This document shows positions 27,111 to 37,869 of a DNA stretch of 64,000 nucleotides, piece by piece (within the stretch, counting starts at the first letter, position 1; each line of letters opens with the position of its first letter). This DNA comes from Diphasiastrum complanatum. Lineage: Eukaryota > Streptophyta > Lycopodiopsida > Lycopodiales > Lycopodiaceae. A program made the position numbers and the translations under genes. The notes beneath the pieces are model-generated. The model saw only the letters and a program-made list of their open reading frames with translations. It was not told the origin of the DNA and searched no databases. Location: NCBI GenBank assembly GCA_029204225.1, contig MU831958.1, forward strand, positions 1 through 64,000. Reading direction: 5' to 3'.

Positions 27111-27246
27111 TTTCATAGATTGAAATCCGGTGACACAAGGCGAACACTGCAATGTGTCAAGCGTGATCTCATGTGTGCTTTCATAGATTGAAATCCGGTG
27201 ACACAAGGCAAACACTACAATGTGTCTAGCGTAATCTCATGCGTGC
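27111..27246. repeat. 68-bp tandem duplication upstream of the receptor kinase
   Basis: Units 27111-27178 and 27179-27246 both start TTTCATAGATTGAAATCCGG and differ at only a few positions. A partial third unit (attcatagatatagattaaa) precedes them. It lies about 200 bp upstream of the predicted promoter. Confidence 0.9.
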
Positions 27247-28524
27247 TAGTAAGCGACGATGCTTCCCCTGCGCCCCCCCCCTCTCCCCAAAAAAACCGGG
27301 TCGGCCAAGGTAGTCAAAATACGGAGAACATAATTGCATGCAAGTCTCAAGGGGGGGCGGGCCCAATGCTTGAGAAACCTTTTTTTAATTTATCCTCAAA
27401 AAGATTGCAATTATTAAGCCTTCTACATTCTTCGATAACTCATTGGTACAAAGGTTTGCATGCCTTTACAAAAAAACCCATCAAAAATCTTTTGATATTG
27501 AATTTTGAGAATAATGTGGATTTCATTACTATAATTTGTTGATTTTCTCAAGCTCGAGGAGAATGAGTGGCCCACCCTTGTCTAACTTATGACTTCTAAT
27601 TCCTTTGAGACTCACCAAGCAGGCCCTAAATATTTGAAAGCTGGGCCCAATGGACCTTGTCAAACTATGCTTTCATATTTAATGATGGTATGTCAATTCC
27701 TATCTTCATCAATCAATGGCTTTCACTCTTTTTCCTTTTGTGAGAATCTACACCACCATATGTGCTCTCTTTCCACAATCTACCCCCATATGGTGATGTC
27801 AATTCTTTTTTTATTTACGATCTAACCCCATAACGTGAGAGTATATCTAACCAAAAATTGTAACCCTATAACGTGATGTCAACTTTTTGGTAAACTCAAA
27901 CTCAACTATTTATCAAGATAGAACTTGGATCCCAAGGGGTTTGACAAGGTGGATGAATTTATGTTCAACAATGAAAAGGCTTGGGTTTGACGTTATGTGG
28001 CAAAAGCCCCTAATCACTATTTCACAGAAATATTTTCTTAGAACTTAATGGCATGAGTGGCATTAAATTTGAGTTTGAGGATGCCCACCACTACCTATTT
28101 CTCAAAAATCAAACCTAACTTTGTCATTTAAATCTAATTGATTGCAATTTTCAACCTGAAAGCATGGTGGATGAAATCTTGAAAATATTGAGCCCTCATG
28201 GATGGAAACTAAAAATTATATCATGTAGCGATGTTACATATGCTTGACTTAACTTTCAAGTAAGACCTTTGCAACATGTATTAAGCAAGATAATATATGT
28301 TTATCAATATGCTATGAAGATTAATGGCTCATCCCTTTGTCATTTTAGGTCATGGCTATTGAATTGACTATTTTGAGAAATTATTGACATTGTACACCTT
28401 TTACTTTTTGGCCAAGATAGCCAAGAAGGAGCAAGAGGCTCCAAACATCCACTTGTTTAGTAGTCTGCAAAGGATGTGTACATTTCACTTTTCGTATTGC
28501 AATGGTATTACATCGCACTAGCAC
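27247..28524. other. Intergenic, no recognisable gene
   Basis: AT-rich with short C and G runs. No coding family or RNA gene seen. Confidence 0.4.
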
Positions 28525-28542
28525 CACTATTTGCGGTGGGAC

Positions 28543-28626
28543 CCAACGGGGTTGGCTCAACTGGTTAGCTTGGCATCCAAAGTTTCTTTGGTCCCAGGTT
28601 CGAGCCTCCCCTTGGAAACCAAGAAG
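28543..28626 (+). mobile_element. Short tRNA-like SINE with 18-bp target duplication
   Basis: The 84-bp insert carries a pol III A box (TGGCTCAACTGG) and B box (GGTTCGAGCC) at tRNA-like spacing, and GGGG...CCCC ends that could form an acceptor-like stem. It is bracketed by identical copies of CACTATTTGCGGTGGGAC at 28525-28542 and 28627-28644. A related copy sits in the opposite orientation in intron 1 of the receptor kinase. Retroposition by a LINE is the known mechanism for such elements. A decayed true tRNA is less likely given the target duplication and the second copy. Confidence 0.75.
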
Positions 28627-28644
28627 CACTATTTGCGGTGGGAC

Positions 28645-29675
28645 ACATGTGCATTGTTTTGACCGTCTACTCCCTACCACCCTTAGATACTTCTAGGAAC
28701 TATTGTAAATAGACACTAAGGCCCTCTACATAGAAATGTGTTCATGGATAGCAGTAACACCAATAATCAGCCAAAGGGTAGCTAGTCTTCACAAATGGTT
28801 CTAGCAATCGGCCCTAGAGGAGTCTTGCATAAGATTCCACAACATGTATGGAGGGCAATCTTCGCACATATAGTTTTAGTAACAAGTTCCAAAGGGCAAC
28901 ACTCATTAGCAAATCCCAAACATCAATTTTTTATTCTCTAATCAATAGCATGTATATAACAAGCCCCAAAAGTGGCCTAAAAGCTTCAACCAATGATAGC
29001 CTCAATGTTCTCACGCACAAGTGAGAGTTTGAACCTAGGAGGTTCCTATCCACCGTGCTACTATAATTGAACATAGCATGTCCATTGTAATTAGACCTTA
29101 AGGTGGAATTTGAGCACTCCTACATGTCTTTAGATGATATGACATACACAAAACTTTCAACAAAAGATATTTACAATGTCTATGTACAAAAGCTTGTCTT
29201 GCCTTAGTCTAATTAGTATCATTTTCTATGTGATTGTAGGCCCACTTTATCTTGTGCATATTTTTAAAACTTATGTTTTTATCACGATTGACCTTTGATT
29301 ACATCTTTTGCAAATATCATTGTATGTAAGATAAAGACTTGAAGGGACTATCAAAAACTAGATTTTTACCCATATCGAAGGCATGTTTAAACATAGAAGA
29401 TGTCCTTTAATGGATATCAAATCACCAAGGTGTAGGCCTGTAATAATGAACATGAATATAACATCCAAATTCAAGATTAGACATCAAATGTCTAGCGAGA
29501 AAATCAAGCTATATCTTTCATCTCCATAGTATCCCCTTGTTCCATGATGATCTCTTACTAAAATCATCGTTGGTATTGCACATAATTTTGAATCATGATC
29601 AGTTTGTTTATGCTATGTGGATTATATTACAAAAATAATAGCTCTAAACTTTGGTTATCTTATCAGACTATAAAC

Positions 29676-29726
<51 letters not shown>

Positions 29727-30880
29727 GACGATGATAGACATAACACTTTGTGTAGTGAATTGTCCATGTCATCCTTTAGGATTTTTAGAAACCTGTTGCT
29801 TATCGATTGAGAGAGAAAATGACAAAGGTGCTCAAGAAGGTGGGCTTGTCTTTTCTTTTCTTTCTAATGAATAGCCCTTCTACCTAATAGGTGAGAGGGG
29901 GGGAATGCCAAGATGGCAAAAGAATGGAAATTGCGGCTAGTCTAAAAGAATTGAAAAATAAGAAACATAAAAACAAGCAATCAAAAAAGGAAAAATCATT
30001 GGAAAACAAAGAAGGATCTTCTTGATTTGGGTAGAAATCATCTGGGCAAATTGTTGATGAAGTAGAGCTCGCAGATGTCCCATCTTTGAAATTGATCCAA
30101 ACGCGAGGTACATGCCTTGCAACCAATTTGTGAGACTCCACCTCTCCATCCGCAAGACAAAATGGGTGGCTTTGAAGGTTACGATAAAAGGTTCGATAGA
30201 CGGAAAGTTGTTCAAGGCTAAGTTTGAATTCCTTACTATGATCAAAACAGAACTCGTCAAAACAGTTATCCCATGTAGCAAGGACCATAGAAATCAGTTT
30301 GAGTATGTGACAATTCTTGGTTGCTTCTACTACCACCCGATTGGGCCTATCTTTATACTTTTGATAATAAAAAAATTGTAAATTGTGCTAGAAATCAACC
30401 TTCATCAACCACCCCTTTCTTGATGGAATGCGAGAAAAGTTGCAATGTCTCATGGTTAATACATTAGTACAAGACATACATCTCTTCATGAGGTGATATG
30501 TAGGATCAACCCAGATGTGTTGAGTCATCACGAAATAAATCTCCAATACATGTGGGTCGATGAAGAACACCTTCTCCCACCATTTGGGTTGGATTTTGGC
30601 TAAGATGTGTTTTAGAGGGCATTGCTACAATTCGGAGGCTGATAATCATGAGGTTATAACCCCCTCGGGTTGTAGGATCAAGAAAAGAGGTGAAGAAGAT
30701 AGAAATGGAGCTGCACACTGGGGGTAAATGTTCCTGAAAACTTGTGCGGTGCACCTTGATCGAATTCAATGAAGAAATATCCATGTATGGACCTCCATTT
30801 TACGTTCTTGCTACAAGGTAAAGCTTGTTTTTCATAAATTTTTATTTCTTGTTTGGTTTTTTTAATTATTTATTAACAAA
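28645..30880. other. Intergenic, no recognisable gene
   Basis: Contains an (AG)n run at 29677-29714 and a 150-codon minus frame at 30336-29884 that I cannot assign to any family. The frame has no visible motif and overlaps another minus frame, so I do not call it a gene. The stretch near 29900-30000 resembles 36960-37110, suggesting a shared dispersed repeat. Confidence 0.35.
29677..29714. repeat. (AG)n microsatellite
   Basis: About 19 uninterrupted AG units followed by AAAGAG. Confidence 0.95.
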
Positions 30881-31560
30881 CCTATGTTGAGCATAGGTGT
30901 AGTGAGGGGTTTTGCAAGCGAGAGCCCATGCTAAGCATAGGTCCTGTCTCAACCCATGCTTAACATAAATTTTGTCTCGACCTATGTCGCGACAAGACTT
31001 ATGCTCAGCATAAGTTATCGCTCGGTGGAGCTCGGACTTATGTTGAGCATAAGTCTTGTCTCTACCTATGCTGACGAGATGAGACTTATGCTCAGCATAA
31101 GTCTGAGCTCCACCTGCTAACGAGACAAGACTTATGCTCAACATAAGTCTGAGCTCCACCTATGCTCACCTATGCTCAGCATAGGTCCGAGCTCGTCAAC
31201 CCATGCTCAGCATAGGTCGAGAGGGGACTTATGCTAAGCATAAGTCTTGTCTCAACCTATGCTATCAAGCTTGGACTTATGTTGATCGAGCTCGTACTTA
31301 TGCTGAGCATAGGTCGAGACAAGACTTATGATCAGCATAAGACTGAGCTCCACCTATGCTCAGCATAGGTCGAGAGAAGACTTATGCTCAGCATAAGTCC
31401 CCTCTCAACCTATGCTCAGCATAGATCAAGACAAGACTTATGCTTCGAGCTGAGCATCGGTCGAGACAAGAGTTATGCTTAGCATAAGTCCCCTCTCAAC
31501 CTATGTTGAGCATAGGTGGAGACAAGACATATGCTGAGCGCAGGTAGAGACAAGACTTAT
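30881..31560. repeat. Array of about 23 short palindromes
   Basis: Two related palindromes alternate, ACTTATGCTnAGCATAAGT and ACCTATGCTnAGCATAGGT. They are spaced about 35-45 bp apart and separated by GAGACAAG-, GAGCTC- and CTCAAC-like linkers. Clean examples are at 30997-31015, 31036-31054, 31084-31102 and 31130-31148. Several units are half-palindromes. The array ends exactly where the Gypsy-1 LTR begins. Confidence 0.9.
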
Positions 31561-32081
31561 TATAAGGGAAGCTCCTTAGATCTTGTTTACAGATCACAAA
31601 CACAATGGATAACACACTATGGAGAAACCACCCAACCAAGTAGAAGCATCCAATCAATCTCTAGAAGCCTCACCCCCAAGCCAAGGAACAAGAAGCATGA
31701 ATATAGAATGAGAGCCTGACAATGAATCCAAAACCATAATGAAGCGTAGGACATGTTTGGACCCAATATATAGAGCCAAAAGCATCCTAGGCACATATCC
31801 ATTCATAGCTTTAAGTTCCCTATACATAGATTCACCTAGAATAGAGTCCTAAGCATGGACCAACTATTCATAGAATTGCTATTGATAACTCTACACATGC
31901 ATACATTGTCTCATACCTTGTCTGAACTCCATTTAGTGTGTTCTGGGCATCACAAGGATATTAGTCACTTTCAGGTCACGTCTAGTATGATGTGGCATAA
32001 CTAATCGCTTGTCTCACTAGAGTATCATGTATCCAAGACTAGGAGTATATTGTATCCTATGTACTGGTCATGGACATAACA
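31561..32081 (-). repeat. 3' LTR of Gypsy-1
   Basis: It starts TGTTATGTCC at 32081 directly after the polypurine run AAGGAGGAAAGAA, and ends ccttata at 31561. It aligns with the LTR at 3706-4226. Confidence 0.85.
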
Positions 32082-32116
32082 TTCTTTCCTCCTTAAACTG
32101 TTTCAATCCTTAGAAA

Positions 32117-35100
32117 CTAAAATTCGAGAAAATTCTTCTTTATGCTATCAACTCTCTCCCACGAATCATCATCCTCAGAATGACCCTTTCACCGAATTAA
32201 GCACTCAGAGATAGAATGATTTCTCAATTGTTTATCTCTGGTTCTGAGCACTTTCTCAGGTTCCAAACGCACACTAAGCGACAAATCTTCCAAATGGGAT
32301 AAATTCTCATCCGATCTAACTGTATCACCATCATGTAAACTTAGTTTCAAATGACTTACATGAAACACGGGGTGTGCAGTCAATTTTCCTTGAAGATCGA
32401 GCTCATACACCAAAGAACCAATTCTACGTACAATTCTAAAAGGTCCACAATAACGGTTAGACAGCTTATAATGCTTCCATGTACATAATGTCTTAGAACT
32501 TTTTGGAATCCTAAGATATACTCAGTCATCAACTTGAGATCTCTTAAGATCGGTATAGTGTTTAGCTCTATCCTGAGCACTTCGGATACTATCCTTAGTA
32601 CTTGCAACATTTCTTGCATATCATGCAAAAAATCAGCAACCTTTTGGATCTTAACAAACTTCCTCTCAACATTTACTAGAGATCTATGTTGAAAACCGTA
32701 CATAAGCATAAAAGAACTAGAACTTGTAGCAGAATGTTTCCTACTAATATATACAAACTCAATTAGTGGGAGATAACCTTCCCAATGAGATTGCCTGTGA
32801 GAAACATACGTCCTTAAAATATCTTCCATAGTTTGATTAGTTCTCTCTGTCTGGCCATCTGATTCAGGATGATCAGAAGAACTTAAACTCAAAGAAACCT
32901 CAAGTTCATGGAATCATGCTGACCAAAAGTGACCTGTGAACTTAGGATCTCTATCACTAACAATGTCACTTGGCAGACCATACAATCGAAATAATCTTCC
33001 AACAAAGATCTGGGCTAAATCAGAAGACTCTGTAGTTGACTTGATTGGTATGAATGCAGCTAACTTAGTTAACCGATCCCTACAACCCAAATATAATCAT
33101 TTTGTCGTTGGGTCTTTGGAAGTACAACTACAAAATCCATAGATATGCTTTCCCATTTCTTATCTGGGATATCTAACGGATGCAACAAATCACCAGCCTT
33201 ATGGCGTTCAGCCTTTGCTAGTTGATAGGGTCTGCATTTAACAACATATGACTCAACATATGGCTTGAGCTTTGGCCAATAAAATTCCCTCTTAACCAAG
33301 TCTAGAGTCCTGTGTATACCGAGATGTCCTGCACATGGTATCTCATGACATTCAAACAAAATCTTACGTTTGAGCTCATCATCACCAGGTACGCAAAGTT
33401 TTCCATTCCAAAATAGCAATCCATCTCGAATGCTGAACTGTTCCACAATCTTCTTATCTTTCTTAGTTAGTTGAGTCCCCTCTGTTTCTGACTCAACACT
33501 GTCCACATTTCTTTCGGTCTGAACAATGTTCCAAATGTGACCAAACTGGGAATCTGATTCATATTTTTCTCTCAGCAAAAGATATAGATCCGTAGAAATC
33601 TGGGTGAATGACAACTCGTTCAGTTCACTGATCCGACTAAGAGCATCTGCAACTTGATTAGAGCTGTCTCTTATGTAATGGATTTCGTGATCGAATTCTT
33701 GCATCAATTTAGCCCATCGAGCTTTTCTCCCTCGAAGATCATGTTGACTACAAAAATACTTAAGAGGCTGGTGATCCGTATACACTACAAACTTACTACC
33801 ATACAAGTAGTGTCTCCAGGTTTTAAGTGCATGGATTACAACAAACAATTCCTTTCTCCGTGTAGTATAACACAACTAAGGACCAGTTGCTCTCAAACGC
33901 TAGTGGCCTATCCATTTGTAATAGAACCACTCCAACTGCAACATCACTTGCATCCGTTCTCATGACCGTAAGGTAAATCTGGATTTGCAATTTGTAACAC
34001 GGGAGCTTAAACAATCATTTTTTTAAGTTTCTCAAAATATTGATTCAATTCCTCATTCCAAACAACAGGGGGGACTAGGTTGATTCCTCTTTTTCTTTTT
34101 ATTAACAATTCCATTTGTCATATTATTAAGCGGTGCTGCTAACGTAGCATAATCCTCAATAAATCTCTTGAAGAAAAGTGTAAAACCTAAAAATGACTTT
34201 ACTTGCCTCACAGTTCCCGAAATTGGCCACTCAATCACAATCTTAATTTTATCCTCGTCAATCTTGATCCCATTTACTGTGATCTTATGACTGAAATAAA
34301 GCAACTCTTGCTTAAAGATTTCACACTTGGACTCTTTAGCGTAGAGTAACACCCGACAGAGTTTCATCAAGACGATTTTAAAGTGTTCTACGTGTTCCAC
34401 CAAGGATTTACTGTAAACGAGAATGTTGTCTAAGAATACAATTACAAACTTCTCCAAATATGGACGAAACAAATCGTTCATCATTTGCTAGAACGTTGCT
34501 GGAGCATTCGTTAATCCAAATGGCATCACTAAGAATTCATAATGAACAAATCTAGAACAAAATCATGTCTTTTGGAGATCTTCCGACTTAATTCTTATTT
34601 GATGGTACTCTGTCCTGAGATCTATCTTGGTGAAATACCGTGCTCCACCCAAGCGATCTACAAGGTCATCCATCCTGGTCAATGGATAATTATTTTTTAT
34701 GGTCACTTTATTAAGACCCTTGTAATTCACACACATCCGAAAACCTCCATCTTTCTTCGCTTTAAGAAGAACAGGAGCGCCCCATGGTGATTTACTAGGT
34801 TGTATATGTCCCATCCTCAAATAGTTTTCTATTTGATTTGAAATCTTTGTCTCCTCTTTCTGAGAGAACCTATAAGGTTGTCTAGAGGCAGGTTGACTTC
34901 CTGGAATTAACTCAATTATGTGGTCTACTGACCTAGACGGTGGTAAACCATGAGGTAATTAAGATGGAAAAACATCCCTAAATTCATTAATGATCTGTTC
35001 TTTCACTGCTTGTTCATGATCTAAATTCACTGAGTTAAGAATTGCTGAGAATTCACAACCATTTCGATTCATTTCAGGAACATCCACAGCTGAAATATCA

Positions 35101-35575
35101 CATATTGAAAAAACTTCATACTCAGAATAATCCAATGTCTCCATTTTATTAAATGTAGAAATCTGATCCAACGGACGTACAAAATTATTGTCAAATAATG
35201 TAACTACCTTATCACCCTCCTTGAAAGTGAGAACATGTTTCTCAAAATCAATTGACAGAGAAGGCGACTTACTAAATAACCACTCATAACCTAAGATTAA
35301 ATCAGTACGAGCTAGGTCTAAAACATGAAAATGAACTAATTCCGTGTGTCCTTGCATCAAAACTGGGAGCTTCGGGACTTTTATGTTCCAAGTCTCCAAC
35401 TCTGCTCCTGAATCTAGATCAACTTTATATCTATGATTGTTGGCTTCAGTTTTCAAGCTGAGTTTCTACACGAGACGAGAATTAATAAAATTATGAATTG
35501 AATCACTGTCCAATAAAATACTCACTTCTTGATCTTCAACTATGCCAATTAAACGGAATCAAAAATGCAATTTGG
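32117..35575 (-). pseudogene. Gypsy-1 pol (protease, RT, RNase H, integrase, chromodomain)
   Basis: Protease: LLDSDSIHNF, where the usual DSG is DSD (about 35500). RT runs from [13 protein letters not shown] (34820) to the active site, which reads FLDN instead of FLDD (Asn codon at 34425-34427). RNase H: YTDHQPLKYF and DALSR. Integrase: HEIPCAGHLGIHRTLDLV, then VKCRPYQ, where the fourth zinc ligand Cys is Tyr, and HPESDGQTERTNQ. Chromodomain: ECLIR-stop-KGHSEDDDSWE, with the Trp codon turned into a stop. There are several frameshifts and stops, so the copy is dead at more than one catalytic step. It ends at 32117 just before the polypurine tract. Confidence 0.85.
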
Positions 35576-35686
35576 TAAGTAACTGGTTTACTTTTGCCTG
35601 AGCACAATAATCTGTTTCTCTGTTCCGAGTATTTTTTAACAATTGGATTGAGCATTTTTTAATCAGTTTTTTCTTATTAATTACAG

Positions 35687-36392
35687 GTATAAGCCAGATA
35701 TAAGAAATTCTGGTGGAGCTCGACTTTGTTATGAGATTGAATATCTCTCTATCGGCTACTTTTCAACTGATGGACAGAGGTCAATGCTACATTACAACAC
35801 TGCAGGAAGTATTGATTTTGGCAACCATTTCGAATTTCCTGTAGTGACAAAAAAATTAAAGAATCCCTTGACTGGTTTTGTGGCTTCTCCATACCAAAAG
35901 CCACAACTTGTAAATAAACTAATAGACATGTTTTCTCATCTAGCCGACTGGATTTTGGAATTGTTTAGTGGAAGCCGGACAACCAGTGCATGTGCTGTCC
36001 AAAAAGGAAGACATGTGGCTACTGTAGAGCTAGATGAGAGTTTGGTAAGTTTTATTAAAATGAGATTAATGGGAGTTTCAGTTTTGCCAAACGAGTTTCA
36101 AGAAGTGGGTAAACTAGGCCCCTCCAAAGATAGTGTTGCTCCACTTTGTAAAGAGCCCCAACCACCTGCTAGTGGCATTGTAGGTAGTGAAGGTGACCTA
36201 GCAGAGGTGGTTGAACAAACTTACAATGTTGTAGTAGAAGTCATTACACAGGAACAGTCTACTGCTCAAGTAGATGTAAATCCTATAAAGGCTGCTAGTC
36301 CTTACCCAAATGATTTGGTCGAAAATTTTTTACTACAGTATACAAATATTTCTCACAATTTCACTTATACAGTGAATACTTTTATCTTTTAA
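35687..36392 (+). CDS. Exon-like fragment resembling N4/N6 amino-DNA-methyltransferase C-terminus
   Basis: A pyrimidine-rich stretch ending ttaattacAG at 35686 looks like a splice acceptor. The frame then runs open to a stop at 36390-36392. It starts YKPDIRNSGGARLCYEIEYL and passes GNHFEFPVVTKKL. It then has KPQLVNKLIDMFS and WILELFSGSRTT followed by VATVELDE. KPxxL, an FxGSxTT loop and an acidic residue after the next strand are the C-terminal signature (motifs X, I, II) of beta-type N6_N4_Mtase enzymes, where the usual loop is FxGSGTT; the second Gly is Arg here. The catalytic DPPY motif would lie upstream and is not present. The last ~100 residues are low-homology. It sits directly beside the broken end of Gypsy-1. 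It may be a gene remnant, a captured or transferred gene, or part of an unrecognised transposon. GTAAGT at 36045 is a possible donor. Confidence 0.5.
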
Positions 36393-37869
36393 AAAGGATG
36401 AGTACTAAGTTTGATTATTTTTGGAAATTGTTAATTTTTAAACATCTTTGTGTTGTTTAAGTTTACTATTTATTCAAATTGGTTGGTTAGACAACTATTT
36501 TAAATTTTGCACTTAATCATTTTTTTAAGTAACTTACTAATTATTCATATTACTTAGTTATACAAATATTTTTTAATTTTCCACTTGAATCATGTTTTTA
36601 CATGCCAAGATATTGAGAAAAAAAAATTTAACAAGCTTTTTGAAGATATTATATATTGCAATTTTTTTTAAAAAAAAGCAAACATTATAATGTTCTAAAA
36701 TTTTGAATTCACTTAATTTAACAGTTATTCACAACTAATGTTTATATCATTTTAACAAAATTAACCTAAAGTTTTAAAAATATCTTGCATCACAATCTAA
36801 ATTTTAAATTTTTGCAAAATGTAGCAGAGTTCAAATCGTTTTTTTTTTCTTCTATTCGAAGTTTCAAAATTTATGAAAATTTTAAAAAATCTTAAAATCT
36901 TAAAAAACAAATGGGTCTTCCGCTTCAAAAGATGTTGCGTTTAATGAAGGTGGGGATGAATATGTGTTAGAGGGGGGAAATGGTAGAAGTTTTTACAAAA
37001 CAAAGAAAAAGTGGAACGTATATGCCAGAGAGAAATTCAAAGGTGGAATGGTGAGCAGAATTAAAAGAAAATAAGAAACATAAAGAAAAATCTTGAACAA
37101 GAAATTTTTTACAAACAACTACAAGTGTAAAACATTTTATAATTTTCATCTAAAAGTTGATATGCCCTCTCGATGTTGTCTTTGGAGAGGTCATGGCACT
37201 TAAGTCAGAGTGGTTGGATAGCATTATGCCAAGTTGATGGAAAATCAACATGGAGTGGTACTCCAACTCTAGAGTAATATTGTTGCTAGGAGCCATGCTT
37301 AATTGGGTGTCTTGGGTCATGGCTTGATCCTTGGCAACAATTATTTGCTCAAGGGTTTAAACGCCAACAAGGAAGAGGGTGATGTAAAGGCTTAAACTAG
37401 TCTCTTCAAAAGAAGAAGTGGCAGTTGTCACTAGTTGCCTCTTTCAAAGCCTAAACTACGTCCGATATGGGATTAAAACTACAATGAATCCTAGAAAATG
37501 TATGGGAATGGTACATCTAACTCTACTCCTACTTCTTGGCTGTTTTTGGGCGTCGTACCCTTCATAGCTCTTGGTCTCTCTTGGGTTCTAAGGCTTAGCG
37601 TAAGGAGAATCTACCTACTTTGGCCTAAAGCTCTTGGTATGGATCTAACAAGAAAATTATGCACCAATCTGCACAAAAAAACAATAAAAATCAAAACGAG
37701 GTTTTTGTAGAAAACTTGAAAAAGTTTGACAAATTTCGAAAAATCAATAGAAATCAATGTTTGGAGTGTGGAAAAAAGACTCTAATTAGTGATTTGAGGT
37801 CACAACCTGGTAGCGCCTCAGATGGATGTGAATTGGAAGTGTTTAGAGTTGATTTGGTGATCGAGTAGA
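36393..37869. other. AT-rich region without a recognisable gene
   Basis: Long A and T runs, especially 36400-36900. A patch at 36960-37110 resembles 29880-30000. No coding family seen. Confidence 0.4.

Larger units (their letters stand above)
31561..35575 (-). mobile_element. Gypsy-1: 5'-truncated chromodomain Gypsy retrotransposon
   Basis: Minus strand, from the protease (35575) through RT, RNase H, integrase and chromodomain to a polypurine tract and a 3' LTR (32081-31561). Gag, primer site and 5' LTR are missing; the sequence switches near 35575 to the methyltransferase-like region. Gene order PR-RT-RH-IN-chromodomain defines a Gypsy chromovirus-type element. Confidence 0.88.

Noticed and set aside
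28543-28626. A functional tRNA gene
   Set aside because: A and B boxes are present, but the arms do not form a proper cloverleaf and the segment has an 18-bp target duplication and a second copy; a SINE explains it better.
29884-30336. 150-codon minus-strand open frame
   Set aside because: No recognisable motif, overlaps another open frame on the same strand, low-complexity C-terminus; no support for a gene.
35574-35579. GTAAGT that could be a splice donor for an exon before the methyltransferase-like frame
   Set aside because: The bases to its left read as Gypsy-1 protease on the other strand, so an upstream exon cannot be supported here.
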